Source: Roseiarcus sp963820095
GTDB lineage: Bacteria; Pseudomonadota; Alphaproteobacteria; Rhizobiales; Beijerinckiaceae
Assembly (NCBI GenBank): GCA_963820095.1
Contig: CAWFZA010000028.1
Location: forward strand, 124,001 to 188,000
Reading direction: 5' to 3'
DNA length: 64,000 bases
The translations under genes and the position numbers were made by a program. Below are positions 35,218 to 45,690 of this stretch, piece by piece. The stretch's first letter is position 1; each line of letters starts with the position of its first letter. The notes below the pieces were generated by a model. That model ran no database searches and was not told the DNA's origin. It was given only the letters and a program-made list of their open reading frames with translations.

Positions 35218-36588
35218 ATGACAGCCTTATCAGAAGCAGCCGCCGGCTCGGAGAAATTGTCAGGGCTTCTTGGAGCGTGGATCGGCAAGATCATTGTTGG
35301 TCTGATTGTCAGCGTCGTCGCGGCGGGCGGACTCTACCTTCTGTTCGGCAACAGGTTGCAAGTCGATAGCGGCATCGTCTTGCCGTTCGTTTCCCTCCTC
35401 GTCGCGGCGCTCTTCGCCCTTGCGCCGCTGCTCGCGTGCTTTGCTCACACGATCTCAATAGATCGTCAGAAAGACAAATTGGATAGTCTCGCCTTTACGA
35501 ATGTCAAAAGAACGCAATATTTCGTAATTGCAAGGGCGAATCTCGACGCAATCAAGCCTGCCTCAGTGAATCAGCCAGATTTTGTAGCTCCAATGCTATT
35601 GTTCGCGACAATAATATTGTTTTGCTCGATACTTTCTTTCATGGCGCTTTTCAGGCCTGAGGATCTTGCACAAAAATCGACTCTGCTTGGCGGTTTGTAT
35701 GTGCTTACGCCAGGCTTGGATACAGATCTTATTAAGAATTATCAATCGGGTACATTAGTTGTTGCAGCCATCGCTTTTATCGGCGCTTATCTTGCACTTT
35801 TCAACCGACTCCTCAATCAGATTAATAACAATGATATCTATCCGATCTCCTTCCATTATTATAGCATCTGGCTCATTACTGCGATGACCCTGGCGGCTGT
35901 GATGAGGCACTTTGCGAGCGTTTTCGGCTTCATCCATGACAGCGAGGCCTTGCTGGTGATTGCGCTCGCGATCGGCGCGGTGCCAGCTCCGTTCTTCACT
36001 GCTTTCATTCATTGGGCCTTCGGCAAATTGAACATTTCGGGCGACAAGGACGACCCCGGCCGGGACCGCATGCCGACGAACTTGAACCTGCTGATGATCG
36101 ACGGTCTTGCGAACGAGAAGATCGATCGATTGGCGGAGCTCGGCATTTCGGACGCGCAGGTTCTCTCCTGCCAGAACCCATTCCTGCTTTGGGTTCGGCT
36201 TCCGTACGACCTTGCACTTATCGTCGACTGGATCGCGCAAGCGCAGCTGTATGTCTGTCTGCGCGAGGAAGGATTTTGCAAGGCCCGGTCTCTCCAAATC
36301 GGCGACATTCACAAATTCGTCTCTGTCTTGTCGGATTCGACCGCAGCCCCCGAGCTTTGCGGAGAGCTCAGCCTCAAGACGAGCTACGTCGCGCCCCTCC
36401 TGGCCAGCCTGAATGACAGCCCATGCTTCGTTAGGCTTCGCGAGGTCAAACGGGCGATGCTTCCCGACCCTTCTGGTCGTGATGCGACGACAGTCGTCGG
36501 AGGCGCCGCATCCGCATCGCCGGTCGCGGAAACACCCACGCCAGGCGCGTCGACCCAAGCGGAGATGGCCGCTCAACCCGCGGGCTAA
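35218..36588 (+). CDS. Six-helix membrane protein with novel cytoplasmic C-terminal domain
   Basis: I do not recognise this 456-residue protein by name. It has six likely membrane helices, about residues 23-43, 52-78, 122-145, 178-197, 213-232 and 243-266. A cytoplasmic domain then carries LLMIDGLANEKIDRLAELGI (291-310), PFLLWVRLPYDLALIVDWIA (321-340) and QAQLYVCLREEG. The pattern of a GL..KIDRLAELGI hairpin followed by DWIAQA resembles helix-hairpin-helix style repeats. The last 45 residues are Pro/Ala/Thr-rich and disordered. The membrane half is more AT-rich, with codons (ATA, TTA, AAT) unlike its neighbours, which suggests lateral transfer. AAAGG precedes the ATG. No neighbour explains its role. 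Confidence 0.8.
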   Translation: MTALSEAAAGSEKLSGLLGAWIGKIIVGLIVSVVAAGGLYLLFGNRLQVDSGIVLPFVSLLVAALFALAPLLACFAHTISIDRQKDKLDSLAFTNVKRTQYFVIARANLDAIKPASVNQPDFVAPMLLFATIILFCSILSFMALFRPEDLAQKSTLLGGLYVLTPGLDTDLIKNYQSGTLVVAAIAFIGAYLALFNRLLNQINNNDIYPISFHYYSIWLITAMTLAAVMRHFASVFGFIHDSEALLVIALAIGAVPAPFFTAFIHWAFGKLNISGDKDDPGRDRMPTNLNLLMIDGLANEKIDRLAELGISDAQVLSCQNPFLLWVRLPYDLALIVDWIAQAQLYVCLREEGFCKARSLQIGDIHKFVSVLSDSTAAPELCGELSLKTSYVAPLLASLNDSPCFVRLREVKRAMLPDPSGRDATTVVGGAASASPVAETPTPGASTQAEMAAQPAG

Positions 36589-36643
36589 TGCGCCCGAGAC
36601 AACTGGTCTTCTCGTCAGAATCGGCTTGGGCGACCTCTCCAGG

Positions 36644-37081
36644 TCAGAGCAGCCCGAGCGACGCCAGCTCGCGGCGCATCGCTTCCGGCATCGCGGCGAA
36701 GCCGGGCTGGGCCTCGTCGATGTCGGGGGGCGCGGCCTTGGCCTCGTAATAACGCCAGCCCTGGAAAGCCCGCATCGGCCGCGGCGCGACCGCGACGACG
36801 GTCTGATCGAGCCAGATCTTGCACCGCCCGATCCCGTCCGCATCGACGAACGGCTCGAGGCCGAGGATCTCCTGCCTCGCCGAGATCAAGCCCTTGACCA
36901 CCCAGTAAAGCGAGCCGCCGCCGAGAATCTGGTCGGTCCGTTTCGGCGTCATCCGGGTGACGTGAGCGTGCCGGAGCGGTGCGCGGCGGCGCTTGGCCTC
37001 CGCCATTCGCTCCGCCATCCATTCGCGCAAGTCCGCAAGCGAGTCCGCCCCGACGGCGAGCTTGATGAGGTGAAGAGGCAT
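36644..37081 (-). CDS. DUF1489 family protein
   Basis: The 145-residue protein fits DUF1489, an alphaproteobacterial family of unknown function. Marks are MPLHLIKLAVGADSLADL at the start, THVTRMTPKR-like HAHVTRMTPKRTDQIL, the GGSLYWVVKGLISARQEILG stretch, and WLDQTVVAVAPRPMRAFQGW. No membrane segment or catalytic motif is evident. It is intact and probably cytoplasmic. Confidence 0.92.
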   Translation of the reverse strand: MPLHLIKLAVGADSLADLREWMAERMAEAKRRRAPLRHAHVTRMTPKRTDQILGGGSLYWVVKGLISARQEILGLEPFVDADGIGRCKIWLDQTVVAVAPRPMRAFQGWRYYEAKAAPPDIDEAQPGFAAMPEAMRRELASLGLL

Positions 37082-37179
37082 GAGCAGACTATAGTGGAGG
37101 CGATTGGGCGGCGCGCCTCCGCCGCAGCGTTATGCACATGAAGTCGGGAGCCAACACAAAAGCGAAGACCTCCGACCTG

Positions 37180-38004
37180 TCAAAAAGTCGCCGTCGCCGG
37201 ATCGGGGCCCATGCGGCCGCTGGGCGAATCCAGCGCTTCGATCCGCTTCATGTCATCACCATCGAGCTTAAAATCGAATACGCCGATGTTTTCCTTCAGC
37301 CTCTCGCGCCGGACTGTCTTGGGAATGACGATCAGGCCGCTGTCGAGGTGCCAGCGGATGACGACCTGCGCCGGCGTCTTTCGGTGCTTGGCGGCGATCT
37401 CGACGAGCGCCTGTTCGCTGAGCAAGCCGCCGCGTCCGAGCGGGCTCCACGATTCCGTTTTTATGCCCTTCTGGTCGTGGAATGCGCGCAGAGCCTTCTG
37501 CTGAAATCGCGGATGAAGCTCGATCTGATTGACCGCGGGCGTCACGCCCGTTTCGCCGATGATCCGTTCGAGGTGATCGCGGTTGAAGTTCGAGACGCCG
37601 ATCGAGCGGATGCGTCCCTCTTTTTGCAGACGGATGAACGCCTTCCAGCTCTCGACATAGCGGTTTATGCGCGGGCGCGGCCAATGGATCAGGTAGAGAT
37701 CGAGCGTGTCGCGGCGGAGCTTTTTGATGCTTTCTTCGAACGCATGCATCGTTTCGTCGAAACCGTGATCCTGATTGCCAAGCTTCGTCGTCACGAAAAC
37801 GTCGGTGCGGCCGAGCAGCGCCTCGCCGACCCCCTCCTCGTTCCGGTACATCGACGCGGTGTCGACCAGGCGATAGCCTTCGTCGATCGCCATTTTGACC
37901 ACCCGCGCCGTCTCATCAGGCGGGGTCTGAAAGACGCCAAGCCCGAATTGCGGCATGGTTGCGCCGTCATTGAGGGCGACAGTCGGCTGCGTTTGACTGA
38001 TCAT
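37180..38004 (-). CDS. Aldo/keto reductase (2,5-diketo-gluconate reductase type)
   Basis: The 274-residue NADPH-dependent reductase has an aldo/keto reductase barrel. The catalytic tetrad is visible: Asp in VDTASMYRNEEGVG with its Tyr, Lys in VFVTTKLGNQDHG, and His in YLIHWPRPRI. NADPH contacts include SIGVSNFNRDHLERI and the C-terminal VIPKTVRRERLKENI. It reduces small carbonyl compounds; the natural substrate is not evident. The start MISQTQPTVAL was chosen, since longer frames run into the divergent helicase region. Confidence 0.93.
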   Translation of the reverse strand: MISQTQPTVALNDGATMPQFGLGVFQTPPDETARVVKMAIDEGYRLVDTASMYRNEEGVGEALLGRTDVFVTTKLGNQDHGFDETMHAFEESIKKLRRDTLDLYLIHWPRPRINRYVESWKAFIRLQKEGRIRSIGVSNFNRDHLERIIGETGVTPAVNQIELHPRFQQKALRAFHDQKGIKTESWSPLGRGGLLSEQALVEIAAKHRKTPAQVVIRWHLDSGLIVIPKTVRRERLKENIGVFDFKLDGDDMKRIEALDSPSGRMGPDPATATF

Positions 38005-38150
38005 TTGTGCGTTCCCGATTTGGCGGAGGACGCAGCCTTGGCTGAAGTCGCCGCATTCGGCAAGCGAGCGCCGGGGGCGCCAAAGTTCGGTGCGGCGCCT
38101 TATATAGAGCCTCGACGCATTTCTTAAGCGTCCGTGGGGAGCCAAGCCGC

Positions 38151-41100
38151 TTGGACACCGACCTAGCCTCGATTTCAGCCGTACGATCGGGCGCGCGCCG
38201 ACGCGGGGCCGCGCCTCGACTGCCCGCGGCCCTCGAAACCCTCTTCCATCCGGCGGTCGCCAACTGGTTCGCCGGGAGTTTTGCCGCGCCCACCCCCGCG
38301 CAGGCCGAAGCGTGGCCTGCGATCAAGGCCGGCCGTCACACCCTCATCGCCGCGCCGACGGGATCTGGCAAAACGCTCGCGGCGTTCATGTCCGCGATCG
38401 ACGACCTTGTGCGGCAGGGTCTCGACGGCGGCCTCGCCGATGCGACGCAAATTGTCTACGTCTCGCCGCTCAAGGCCCTATCGAACGACATCCATCGCAA
38501 TCTGGAGGCGCCGCTAGCCGGCATCCGGGAGCAACTTCAGCAAAGCGGACTTCCCGATGTCGAGATTCGCACCTGGGTTAGAACCGGCGACACGCCAGCG
38601 GCCGAGCGCGACCGCATGCGCCGCCGGCCGCCGCACATCCTGGTGACGACGCCGGAATCGCTCTACGTCCTGCTCGGCTCGGAATCCGGACGCAGGATGC
38701 TGTCGAGCGCCCGCTCAGTGATCCTTGACGAAATCCACGCTGTCGCGCCGAATAAGCGCGGCGCGCATCTCGCTCTGTCGCTGGAGAGGCTCGCCGCTTT
38801 GTGCGGTGACCGCCTTCAGCGCATCGGCCTCTCGGCCACGCAAAATCCGATCGAATCCGTCGCGCATTTTCTCGCCGGCGCCGACCACGACGGCAAACCG
38901 GCGGCTGAAGTCGCGGTCATCGAACTCGGGCCACCAGCGCCAGCGCGATCTCAGCCTCGAGGTTACGGCGTCGCCGCTCGAAGCGATCATGTCGACGGAC
39001 GTGTGGAGGGAAGTCTATGCGCGCATGATCGAGCTGATCGCGGAGCATCGTACGACCCTCGTCTTCGTTAACACAAGGCGCATGGCCGAACGCGTCGCGC
39101 GCGAACTCAGCGATCGCCTTGGCAAGGACGCGGTCACCGCGCATCACGGCAGCATGGCCAAGGAGCTAAGGCTGGCGGCGGAACAGCGGCTCAAGCAGGG
39201 CGAGCTGAAAGCGTTGGTGGCGACCGCCTCGCTCGAACTCGGGATCGACATCGGCGACGTCAATCTCGTCTGCCAGATTGGCTCGCCGCGCTCGGTCGCG
39301 ACCTTCCTTCAGCGCGTAGGCCGTTCGGGTCATGCGATCGGCGGCACGCCCAAGGGCCGGCTGTTTCCGCTCTCTCGCGACGACCTTGTGGAGTGCGCCG
39401 CGCTACTGGACAGCGTCCGTCGCGGCGAGCTCGACCGTCTGACCATCCCCGAACGGCCGCTCGACGTGCTCGCGCAGCAAGTGATCGCGGAAGTCGCGGC
39501 GCAGGATTGGCCGGAAGCGGAGCTGTTTGATCGGCTGCGCCGCGCGTGGCCCTTCCGATCCCTGGCGCGAGAGGATTTCGACGCGATCGTGCGCATGCTT
39601 GGCGAGGGGTTCACCACCCGCCGGGGCCGGCGCGGCGCGCTCGTCCATCACGATGCGGTCAATCACATGCTGCGTGCCCGGCGCGGCGCGAGAACCACCG
39701 CGCTGACCTCGGGCGGAACGATTCCCGACACCGCGGACTACCAGGTGCTGCTCGAGCCCGAGAACCAGACGATCGGCACGGTGAACGAGGATTTCGCCGT
39801 CGAGAGCATGGCGGGCGATATCTTTCAGCTGGGCAACGCGTCCTATCGCATTCAGCGCGTCGAGCGCGGAACGGTGCGGGTGGAGGACGCCAAGGGCCAG
39901 CCGCCCAACATTCCCTTCTGGCTCGGCGAGGCCCCCGGCCGAGCGGACATCCTGTCCGTTTCGGTCTCGCGGCTGCGTGCGGAGATAGCCGCGCGATTGC
40001 GCTCAGACCCTTCGAGTGCGAGCGCCCGAAGCTGGCTCATCGAGCAAGTCGGAATCGTCAAAGCCGCAGCCGATCAGCTCGTTGATTATCTTGCCGCGAG
40101 CACGTCGGCTCTTGGCGCAATGCCGACGCAGGACACGATCGTCTTTGAGCGGTTCTTCGACGAGGCGGGCGGCATGCAGCTCGTCATTCATAGTCCCTTC
40201 GGCAGCCGTCTCAATCGGGCCTGGGGTCTGGCTTTGCGCAAGCGTTTTTGCCGCAAATTCAATTTCGAGCTGCAGGCGGCGGCGACCGAGGACCATATCG
40301 TCCTGTCGCTGACAACGGCCCATAGCTTCGAGCTTGGCGACGCGGCGCGTTACCTTCATTCGAACAGCGTGCGCGAGGTGCTCATCCAGGCGATGCTGGA
40401 CTCGCCTATGTTCACCACGCGCTGGCGCTGGGTCGCGGGCGTCTCGCTTGCCCTGCCCCGCTTTCGCGCCGGCAAGAAAGTCCCGCCGCAGTTCTTGCGC
40501 ATGCAGGCGGAAGATCTTATCGCGGCGGTCTTCCCCGACCAGATCGCCTGCGCCGAAAACCTGGTCGGCGAACGCGAGGTTCCCGATCATCCGCTCACCA
40601 ATCAGGCGATCCACGACTGCCTGCACGAGGCGATGGACTTGGAGGGGTTGCAGAGGGTGCTTCGGCGCCTCGAGGCTGGCGAAATTGAGCTTGTCTGCTG
40701 CGATGCGACCGGACCTTCCCCGCTTGCGCTCGAGGCTTTGTCGGCGAGACCCTACGCCTTCCTCGACGACGCGCCGATCGAGGAGCGGCGGACGCAGGCG
40801 GTCATGGCCCGCCGCTGGCGCGACCCTGAGAGCGCGTCCGACCTTGGCCGGCTGGATCCCGAGGCGATCGCCAAGGTTCAGGCCGAGGCGTGGCCCGATC
40901 CGGTCAATGCCGAGGAGCTTCACGACGCGCTGCTCTGGCTCTCCTGCCTCAGCGAGACGGAGGCGCGCGCTCAAGGCGGCTGGACCGAATGGCTCGAGGC
41001 GCTCACGCGCGACCGGCGCGTCACTCTGCTCAAGACCCCCGAGGCGAGCCTATGGATTCCAGCCGAGCGGCTTTCGCAATTCCGCGCTGTTTGGCCGGAA

Positions 41101-42570
41101 GCCCAGCTGGAGCCCAAGATCGCGCCGCCCACGGACGAGCGCCGCGCCCAATGGTCGAACGAAGACGCGCTGGTTGAGATCTTGCGCGGCCGGCTCGAGG
41201 GTCTCGGGCCGGTCACGCCGACGGCGCTTGGCGCGCCGCTCGGCCTCGAGCCTCACGCGCTCTTGGCGGCGCTCGCGGCGCTTGAACGCGAGGGCGCCAT
41301 TCTCAAGGGGCGTTTTCTTGCAGGCGTCAACGACGAGCAATGGTGCGACCGGCGTCTCCTCGCGCGCATCCATCATTCTACGGTCCGAAGGCTGCGCTCG
41401 GAGATCGAACCCGTGGCGGCGCGGGATTTTCTCCGCTTTCTGTTCGCTTGGCAGCACGTGTCGGAAGACGAGCGACTCGAAGGTCCTGACGCGCTGCCGG
41501 TGATCCTGAGCGCTCTCGAAGGCTTCGAAGCGCCAGCAAAGGCGTGGGAAACCGAGATCTTGCCGGCGCGGCTCAAGGGCTATCAGGCCTCTTGGCTCGA
41601 CGGCCAATGCTTTGCCGGGCGGACATCGTGGGCTCGTTTGACGCCGCCCCCCGCCGCCAATGGCAATGGGCGGACGCGCCATGTGTCCCCGGTCGGAGCG
41701 ACCCCGATCGCGTTGATCGAACGTCGCCGGGCGCCGCTCTGGATGGCGCTCGCGCCCTCGACCGGCGCAACGCCAATAAGCGGACGGGCTCAGGCGGTGC
41801 TCGAGCACCTCGACGCCCGCGGCGCCTTGTTCTTTGACGAGCTGACGGAAAGCGCGCGTCTGCTGCGTCCTCAGCTTGAAGAAGCCCTAGGAGAATTGGT
41901 CGCGCTCGGGCTCGCGGCCTCCGATAGCTTCAGCGGCCTGCGCGCTCTGCTCGTGCCCTCGGGCCAGCGCAAGCCGCCAGCCGGCATGAAGCGGCGAGGG
42001 CGAGTGCTGAGTTTCGACATCGAGAGCGGCGGCCGCTGGGCGATGATCAATCGTGCAGCGCCAATAAACGGCGGCGCCGAGGCGCGCGACGCCGCGGTCG
42101 AATATGCAGCGCGGACGCTGCTCGCCCGCTATGGCGTCGTCTTCTGGCGTCTTCTGACGCAGGAGCCCGGATGGCTGCCGCCGTGGCGAGACCTGTTGCG
42201 CGTCTACCGGCGGCTCGAAGCGAGAGGGGAGATTCGTGGCGGCCGGTTCGTAGCTGGCTTCTCGGGCGAGCAATTCGCGTTGCCAGATGCAGTCGGCCTC
42301 TTGCGCGAGATGCGCCGGCGGCCGGCGTCGGGCCAGTGGGTGTCGCTGTCAGGCGCCGATCCCCTGAACCTGATCGGAATTCTGACGCCCGGACAAAGGC
42401 TTGCCGCGCTGACCGCGAATCGGGTCGTCTACCGCGACGGCCTGCCGGTCGCGGCGCTCACCGGCGGCAAGACGCTGTTCCTGACCGAGCTCGATGCGGC
42501 TGACCAGTGGGAGGCCGAGAAGCGGCTGGTGCGATCCGCCGCTCGCGGCAGGCTTGCCAACCTGGTCTGA
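38151..42570 (+). pseudogene. lhr: Lhr-family ATP-dependent helicase, one frameshift
   Basis: This large superfamily 2 helicase would have about 1,470 residues, the size of full-length Lhr, a 3'-5' DNA/RNA helicase in DNA repair. Part 1 holds Walker A APTGSGKTLAAF, ILDEIHAVAPNKRG and GLSATQNPIE. Part 2, in the next frame, begins HQRQRDLSLEVTASPLEAIM and carries LVFVNTRRMAERVARE, VQIGSPRS-like QIGSPRSVATFLQRVGRSGH, and the Lhr winged-helix and C-terminal domains to the stop. The frame breaks near 38931, where CTCGGGCCAC would be in frame as CTCGGCCAC. All motifs are intact, so one extra G is the simplest explanation. Translation likely starts at a TTG. Confidence 0.9.
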
Positions 42571-42702
42571 GTCAATTCGCTCGTCCGCAGGGACCACCGG
42601 ATCGAGCCGGACCTGGCCCATGCGCGCGTTTACAAGGAGGGCTACCGGACTTACCCGTGCGCTTTCCCAACCCGGCTTCCGGGTCGCGCGAAGAGGAGAC
42701 CC

Positions 42703-44274
42703 ATGAGCGCGAACGGTCAGCTCGGAATCGTCACAAGCCCGCATCCGCTCGCGACCGAGGCCGGCGCTGAAGGTCTTGCGCGCCGGCGGCGACGCGATCG
42801 AGGCGGCGATCGCCGTCGGCGCGACGATCGGCGTCGTCTACCCCCACTTCTGCGGGCTGGGCGGCGACGCGGTCTGGCTCGTCGCCGACCGTGAAGGGCG
42901 GCGCGCCGCCTTCCTGGGCATCGGCCAGGCGGCGAAGGCGCTTCCAGTCGTTGACGGCGCGATCCCGACTCGCGGGCCGCTCTCCATGCTCACGACCGCC
43001 TGTGCGGTCGACTCGTGGCGCCATGCCATGGAATGGTCGGCGCGGGAATGGGGAGGCCATGCCGCGTTCCCAACTCTTCTCGCCGACGCCATCGCTCACG
43101 CCCGAGACGGCTTTCCGGTCTCGCAGATCGCAAGCGTTCTGGCTCGCCTTTCGCGGCAGCGACGCGCGCGCGTTGGCCGGGCTTCGCGCGGGCCTTCATG
43201 CCCGACGGCCCGCCCGAGGTCGGGAGTCTTTTCCGGCAGGATGGTTTGGCTGGAACTCTGCAGGCCATCGCCGCCGACGGCGCCCGCAGCTTTTATGAAG
43301 GCGCGCTGGCGAAGACTGTCGCGGCCGGGCTGGCCGCCGCCGGCTCGCCGCTGACCGCCGCAGACCTCGCCGCCACCCGAACGCGGGAGGCGGCGCCACT
43401 CAGTCTCTCCTACCGTGGCTATGAACTGCTCGCGCCGCCGCCGCCGACGCAGGGCGTCTCGACCCTCGCCATCATGGGCATCCTCGAGCATTTCGATCTG
43501 GCCGCCTACGGCGCGGGGAGCGCCGACCATATCCACCTGTGCGTCGAGGCGGTGAAGCGCGCCTTCCTGACCCGCGACGCCATCGCAGACCCCGATTTCG
43601 CGCCCCAGCCGGTCGAGGAATGGCTGAACCCCGATCGGCTCGCGGCGGCGGCCAGGACCATAGACCTCAAACGGGCGCTCGCATGGCCGCAACCCCTCCG
43701 GACGGGCGACACTGTCTTCTACGGCGCCGTCGACGGGCGGGGCCGGAGCGCCAGCGTCTTGCAAAGCCTCTATTTCGACTGGGGCAGTGGCGTCCCGGTC
43801 GGCGAGACCGGCATCCTGTGGCAGAACCGCGGCGCGGCCTTCTCCGTCGCTACCGGCCACCCGAACGCGCTGGCGCCAGGCAAGCGCCCCTTCTACACGC
43901 TCAATCCTGGGCTCGGGCTAAAGGATGGTAAGCCCGCCTTTGTGTACGGCACGCAAGGAGCGGACGGGCAGCCGCAGACCCTGTCGATGGTCCTGACGCG
44001 GCTTATCGATTTCGGCGAGACGCCAGCCGCCGCCCTTGCGGGCCCGCGCTTCCTGCTCGGCAAGACATTCTCGGATGGCCGCGACAGCCTCAAGCTCGAG
44101 TCGGACGTTGGAGCCGCCACACTCGCCGACCTGGCCGGCCGTGGCCACGAGCTCTCGCCGATCGAGCCCCAGAGCCCGCTCGCCGGGCTCGCCGGGGCGA
44201 TCCGGATCGGCGTGGATGGCGCCATGCAAGGGGCGCACGATCCTCGCGGCGAGGGGATCGCCGAGGCGGTGTGA
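42703..44274 (+). pseudogene. Gamma-glutamyltransferase family protein, three frameshifts
   Basis: The product is an Ntn-hydrolase that self-cleaves at a threonine, of the gamma-glutamyltransferase family (relatives include oxamate amidohydrolase). The ATG follows GAGGAG. Pieces are MSANGQLGIVTSPHPLATEA; VLRAGGDAIEAAIAVGATIG to DGFPVSQIA; AFWLAFRGSDARALAG; and FARAFMPDGPPEVGSLFR to the end. Breaks near 42769 and 43160 fit one extra G each, and one near 43133 fits an extra A. The catalytic threonine is codon 43711-43713 in RTGDTVFYGAVDGRG. The motif YFDWGSGVPVGETGILWQNR is also typical. Probably about 520 residues if corrected. It is not clear that it cleaves glutathione. Confidence 0.88.
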
Positions 44275-44316
44275 CAGCCTGCGCAGCCGGGAAGCCGCCG
44301 AAGCGTCGGTGAGATC

Positions 44317-44357
44317 CGCCAATTCGAAAACGCCAATTCGAGAACGCCAAATCGGCG
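44317..44357. repeat. Short 14-bp tandem repeat
   Basis: CGCCAATTCGAAAA, CGCCAATTCGAGAA and CGCCAAATCGGCG lie head to tail in the gap after the gamma-glutamyltransferase gene. A second small duplication (CACCAGGC-type) follows at about 44380-44400. Probably simple slippage in non-coding DNA. Confidence 0.6.
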
Positions 44358-44517
44358 CGATAAGTCGTCCACCGCTATCGACCAGGCGCCACCAGGCTCG
44401 AATTGACCACGCGCCCCCGGGCTGGTAGCGAGGACACTGATAACAAAGCGTCTCACGGTTCGGCATAAGCCGGCTGGAATGCGCCACAATGGCGGCAACG
44501 ATAAGGGGCTTCCCGTA

Positions 44518-44982
44518 ATGATCGCACGTCGCGGCGGAGCGCTGGCGCTCGTTGGTCTCCTGTCCCTCTTCGCCGCTGGCTGCGCGGAAAATCCGCCGCC
44601 TGCGCCTGCGGTTGTCGCGGCCGCCGTCAGCCCGGACCAGTTGGTCGGCAAGTGGGGCTTCGCCGCCTATCACAAGGACGAGGATCGGGCCCGTACGATC
44701 AAGGAGGCGGCGGCGCAGTGCAACCGGCCTTACGTCATCGACAAAGGCCCGACCGGCGGCGTGATGATGAATCTGGCCGACCAGAAGGAATTGTCGGAGC
44801 TGTTCCTGGTTGGCGGACCGACTGGGCAGACCTACCTCGGGCCGCAAGGCGCCGCCGCCGGCGGTCCGGATGATCGCATCGTGACCAATGTCGATCCGAA
44901 CTCGTTCACGACGGTTTGGGTCGATCCAGACAATGCGAGTCGCTATGGCACCTCGGTTTACGTGCGGTGCGGAAAGCGCTAA
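44518..44982 (+). CDS. Lipoprotein of unknown function
   Basis: The 154-residue protein has a lipoprotein signal (GALALVGLLSLFAAGCAENP; lipobox AAGC at residues 19-22). After a proline/alanine linker comes LVGKWGFAAYHKDEDRARTI, a region resembling small lipocalin-like outer-membrane lipoproteins. Two more cysteines (AAQCNRP, VRCGKR) may pair. An ATG 13 codons upstream is less well placed. Its stop is 42 bases before the L,D-transpeptidase gene, and both concern the envelope. Confidence 0.78.
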   Translation: MIARRGGALALVGLLSLFAAGCAENPPPAPAVVAAAVSPDQLVGKWGFAAYHKDEDRARTIKEAAAQCNRPYVIDKGPTGGVMMNLADQKELSELFLVGGPTGQTYLGPQGAAAGGPDDRIVTNVDPNSFTTVWVDPDNASRYGTSVYVRCGKR

Positions 44983-45024
44983 TCAGCGATTCATTCTGGA
45001 ATTAGACCAATCGACGGAGTCCAC

Positions 45025-45645
45025 ATGACGGTTCGAGCAGGTTTGTTGCTGCGAGCGGCGCTCGGCGCGGCGTTCGCGGTTTTGGTAGGCGCCGGCGCGG
45101 GAGCCGGAGCGGCGACCCCGGGCCAAGACGAGATGAATGTCGTCGACCAGCCCGGCTATCAGCCGACGCCGGAGGAAGAGCAGCTCAGCGGCGCTTACGA
45201 GCGGCAGGAGGTGTTCTTCCGCGCCACCGAAGCCCCCGGCACGATCATCATCGACACCAAAGGCCGTTTCCTTTACCTGGTCCAAGGCAACAACCGTGCG
45301 CTTCGCTACGGCATCGGCGTCGGCCGCGACGGTTTCCAGTGGTCCGGCTTACAAAAAATAGCGCGCAAGCAGGAATGGCCGGATTGGCGTCCGCCGCCGG
45401 AAATGATCGAGCGGCAGCCCTATCTGCCGCGGTTCATGGCCGGCGGTCCTGGCAATCCGCTCGGCGCGCGCGCGATGTATCTCGGCGCGACCGTCTATCG
45501 CATTCATGGCACCAACCAGCCTCAGACGATCGGGCACGCCGTTTCGTCCGGCTGCTTTCGTCTGGTCAATGAGGATGTGATCGACCTTTATGACCGCGTG
45601 CCGGTCGGCACGAAGGTGATCATCAAGCAGGCGGTTGCTCTCTAG
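45025..45645 (+). CDS. L,D-transpeptidase (YkuD domain)
   Basis: The 206-residue periplasmic enzyme cross-links peptidoglycan or attaches proteins to it. A signal peptide (LLLRAALGAAFAVLVGAGAG) leads to the YkuD domain from GTIIIDTKGRFLYLVQG. The active site is IHGTNQPQTIGHAVSSGCFR, with the catalytic cysteine in SSGCFRL and His in the HGT motif. A hairpin overlaps the stop codon. The gene is intact. Confidence 0.93.
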   Translation: MTVRAGLLLRAALGAAFAVLVGAGAGAGAATPGQDEMNVVDQPGYQPTPEEEQLSGAYERQEVFFRATEAPGTIIIDTKGRFLYLVQGNNRALRYGIGVGRDGFQWSGLQKIARKQEWPDWRPPPEMIERQPYLPRFMAGGPGNPLGARAMYLGATVYRIHGTNQPQTIGHAVSSGCFRLVNEDVIDLYDRVPVGTKVIIKQAVAL

Positions 45646-45652
45646 CAACCGC
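45631..45652 (+). terminator. Hairpin overlapping the L,D-transpeptidase stop codon
   Basis: GCGGTTGC-TCTCTA-GCAACCGC is a perfect 8-bp stem that includes the end of the reading frame in its loop (TAG). No T run follows, so it may act on mRNA stability rather than termination. Confidence 0.4.
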
Positions 45653-45690
45653 GTCGGCGACCCCTTAGGACACGGAAGCGAGACTGGTTC

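Noticed and set aside
35755..36843. A 362-codon open frame on the minus strand
   Set aside because: It is antisense to the six-helix membrane protein, arginine-rich and without ribosome site or domain. Treated as a shadow frame.
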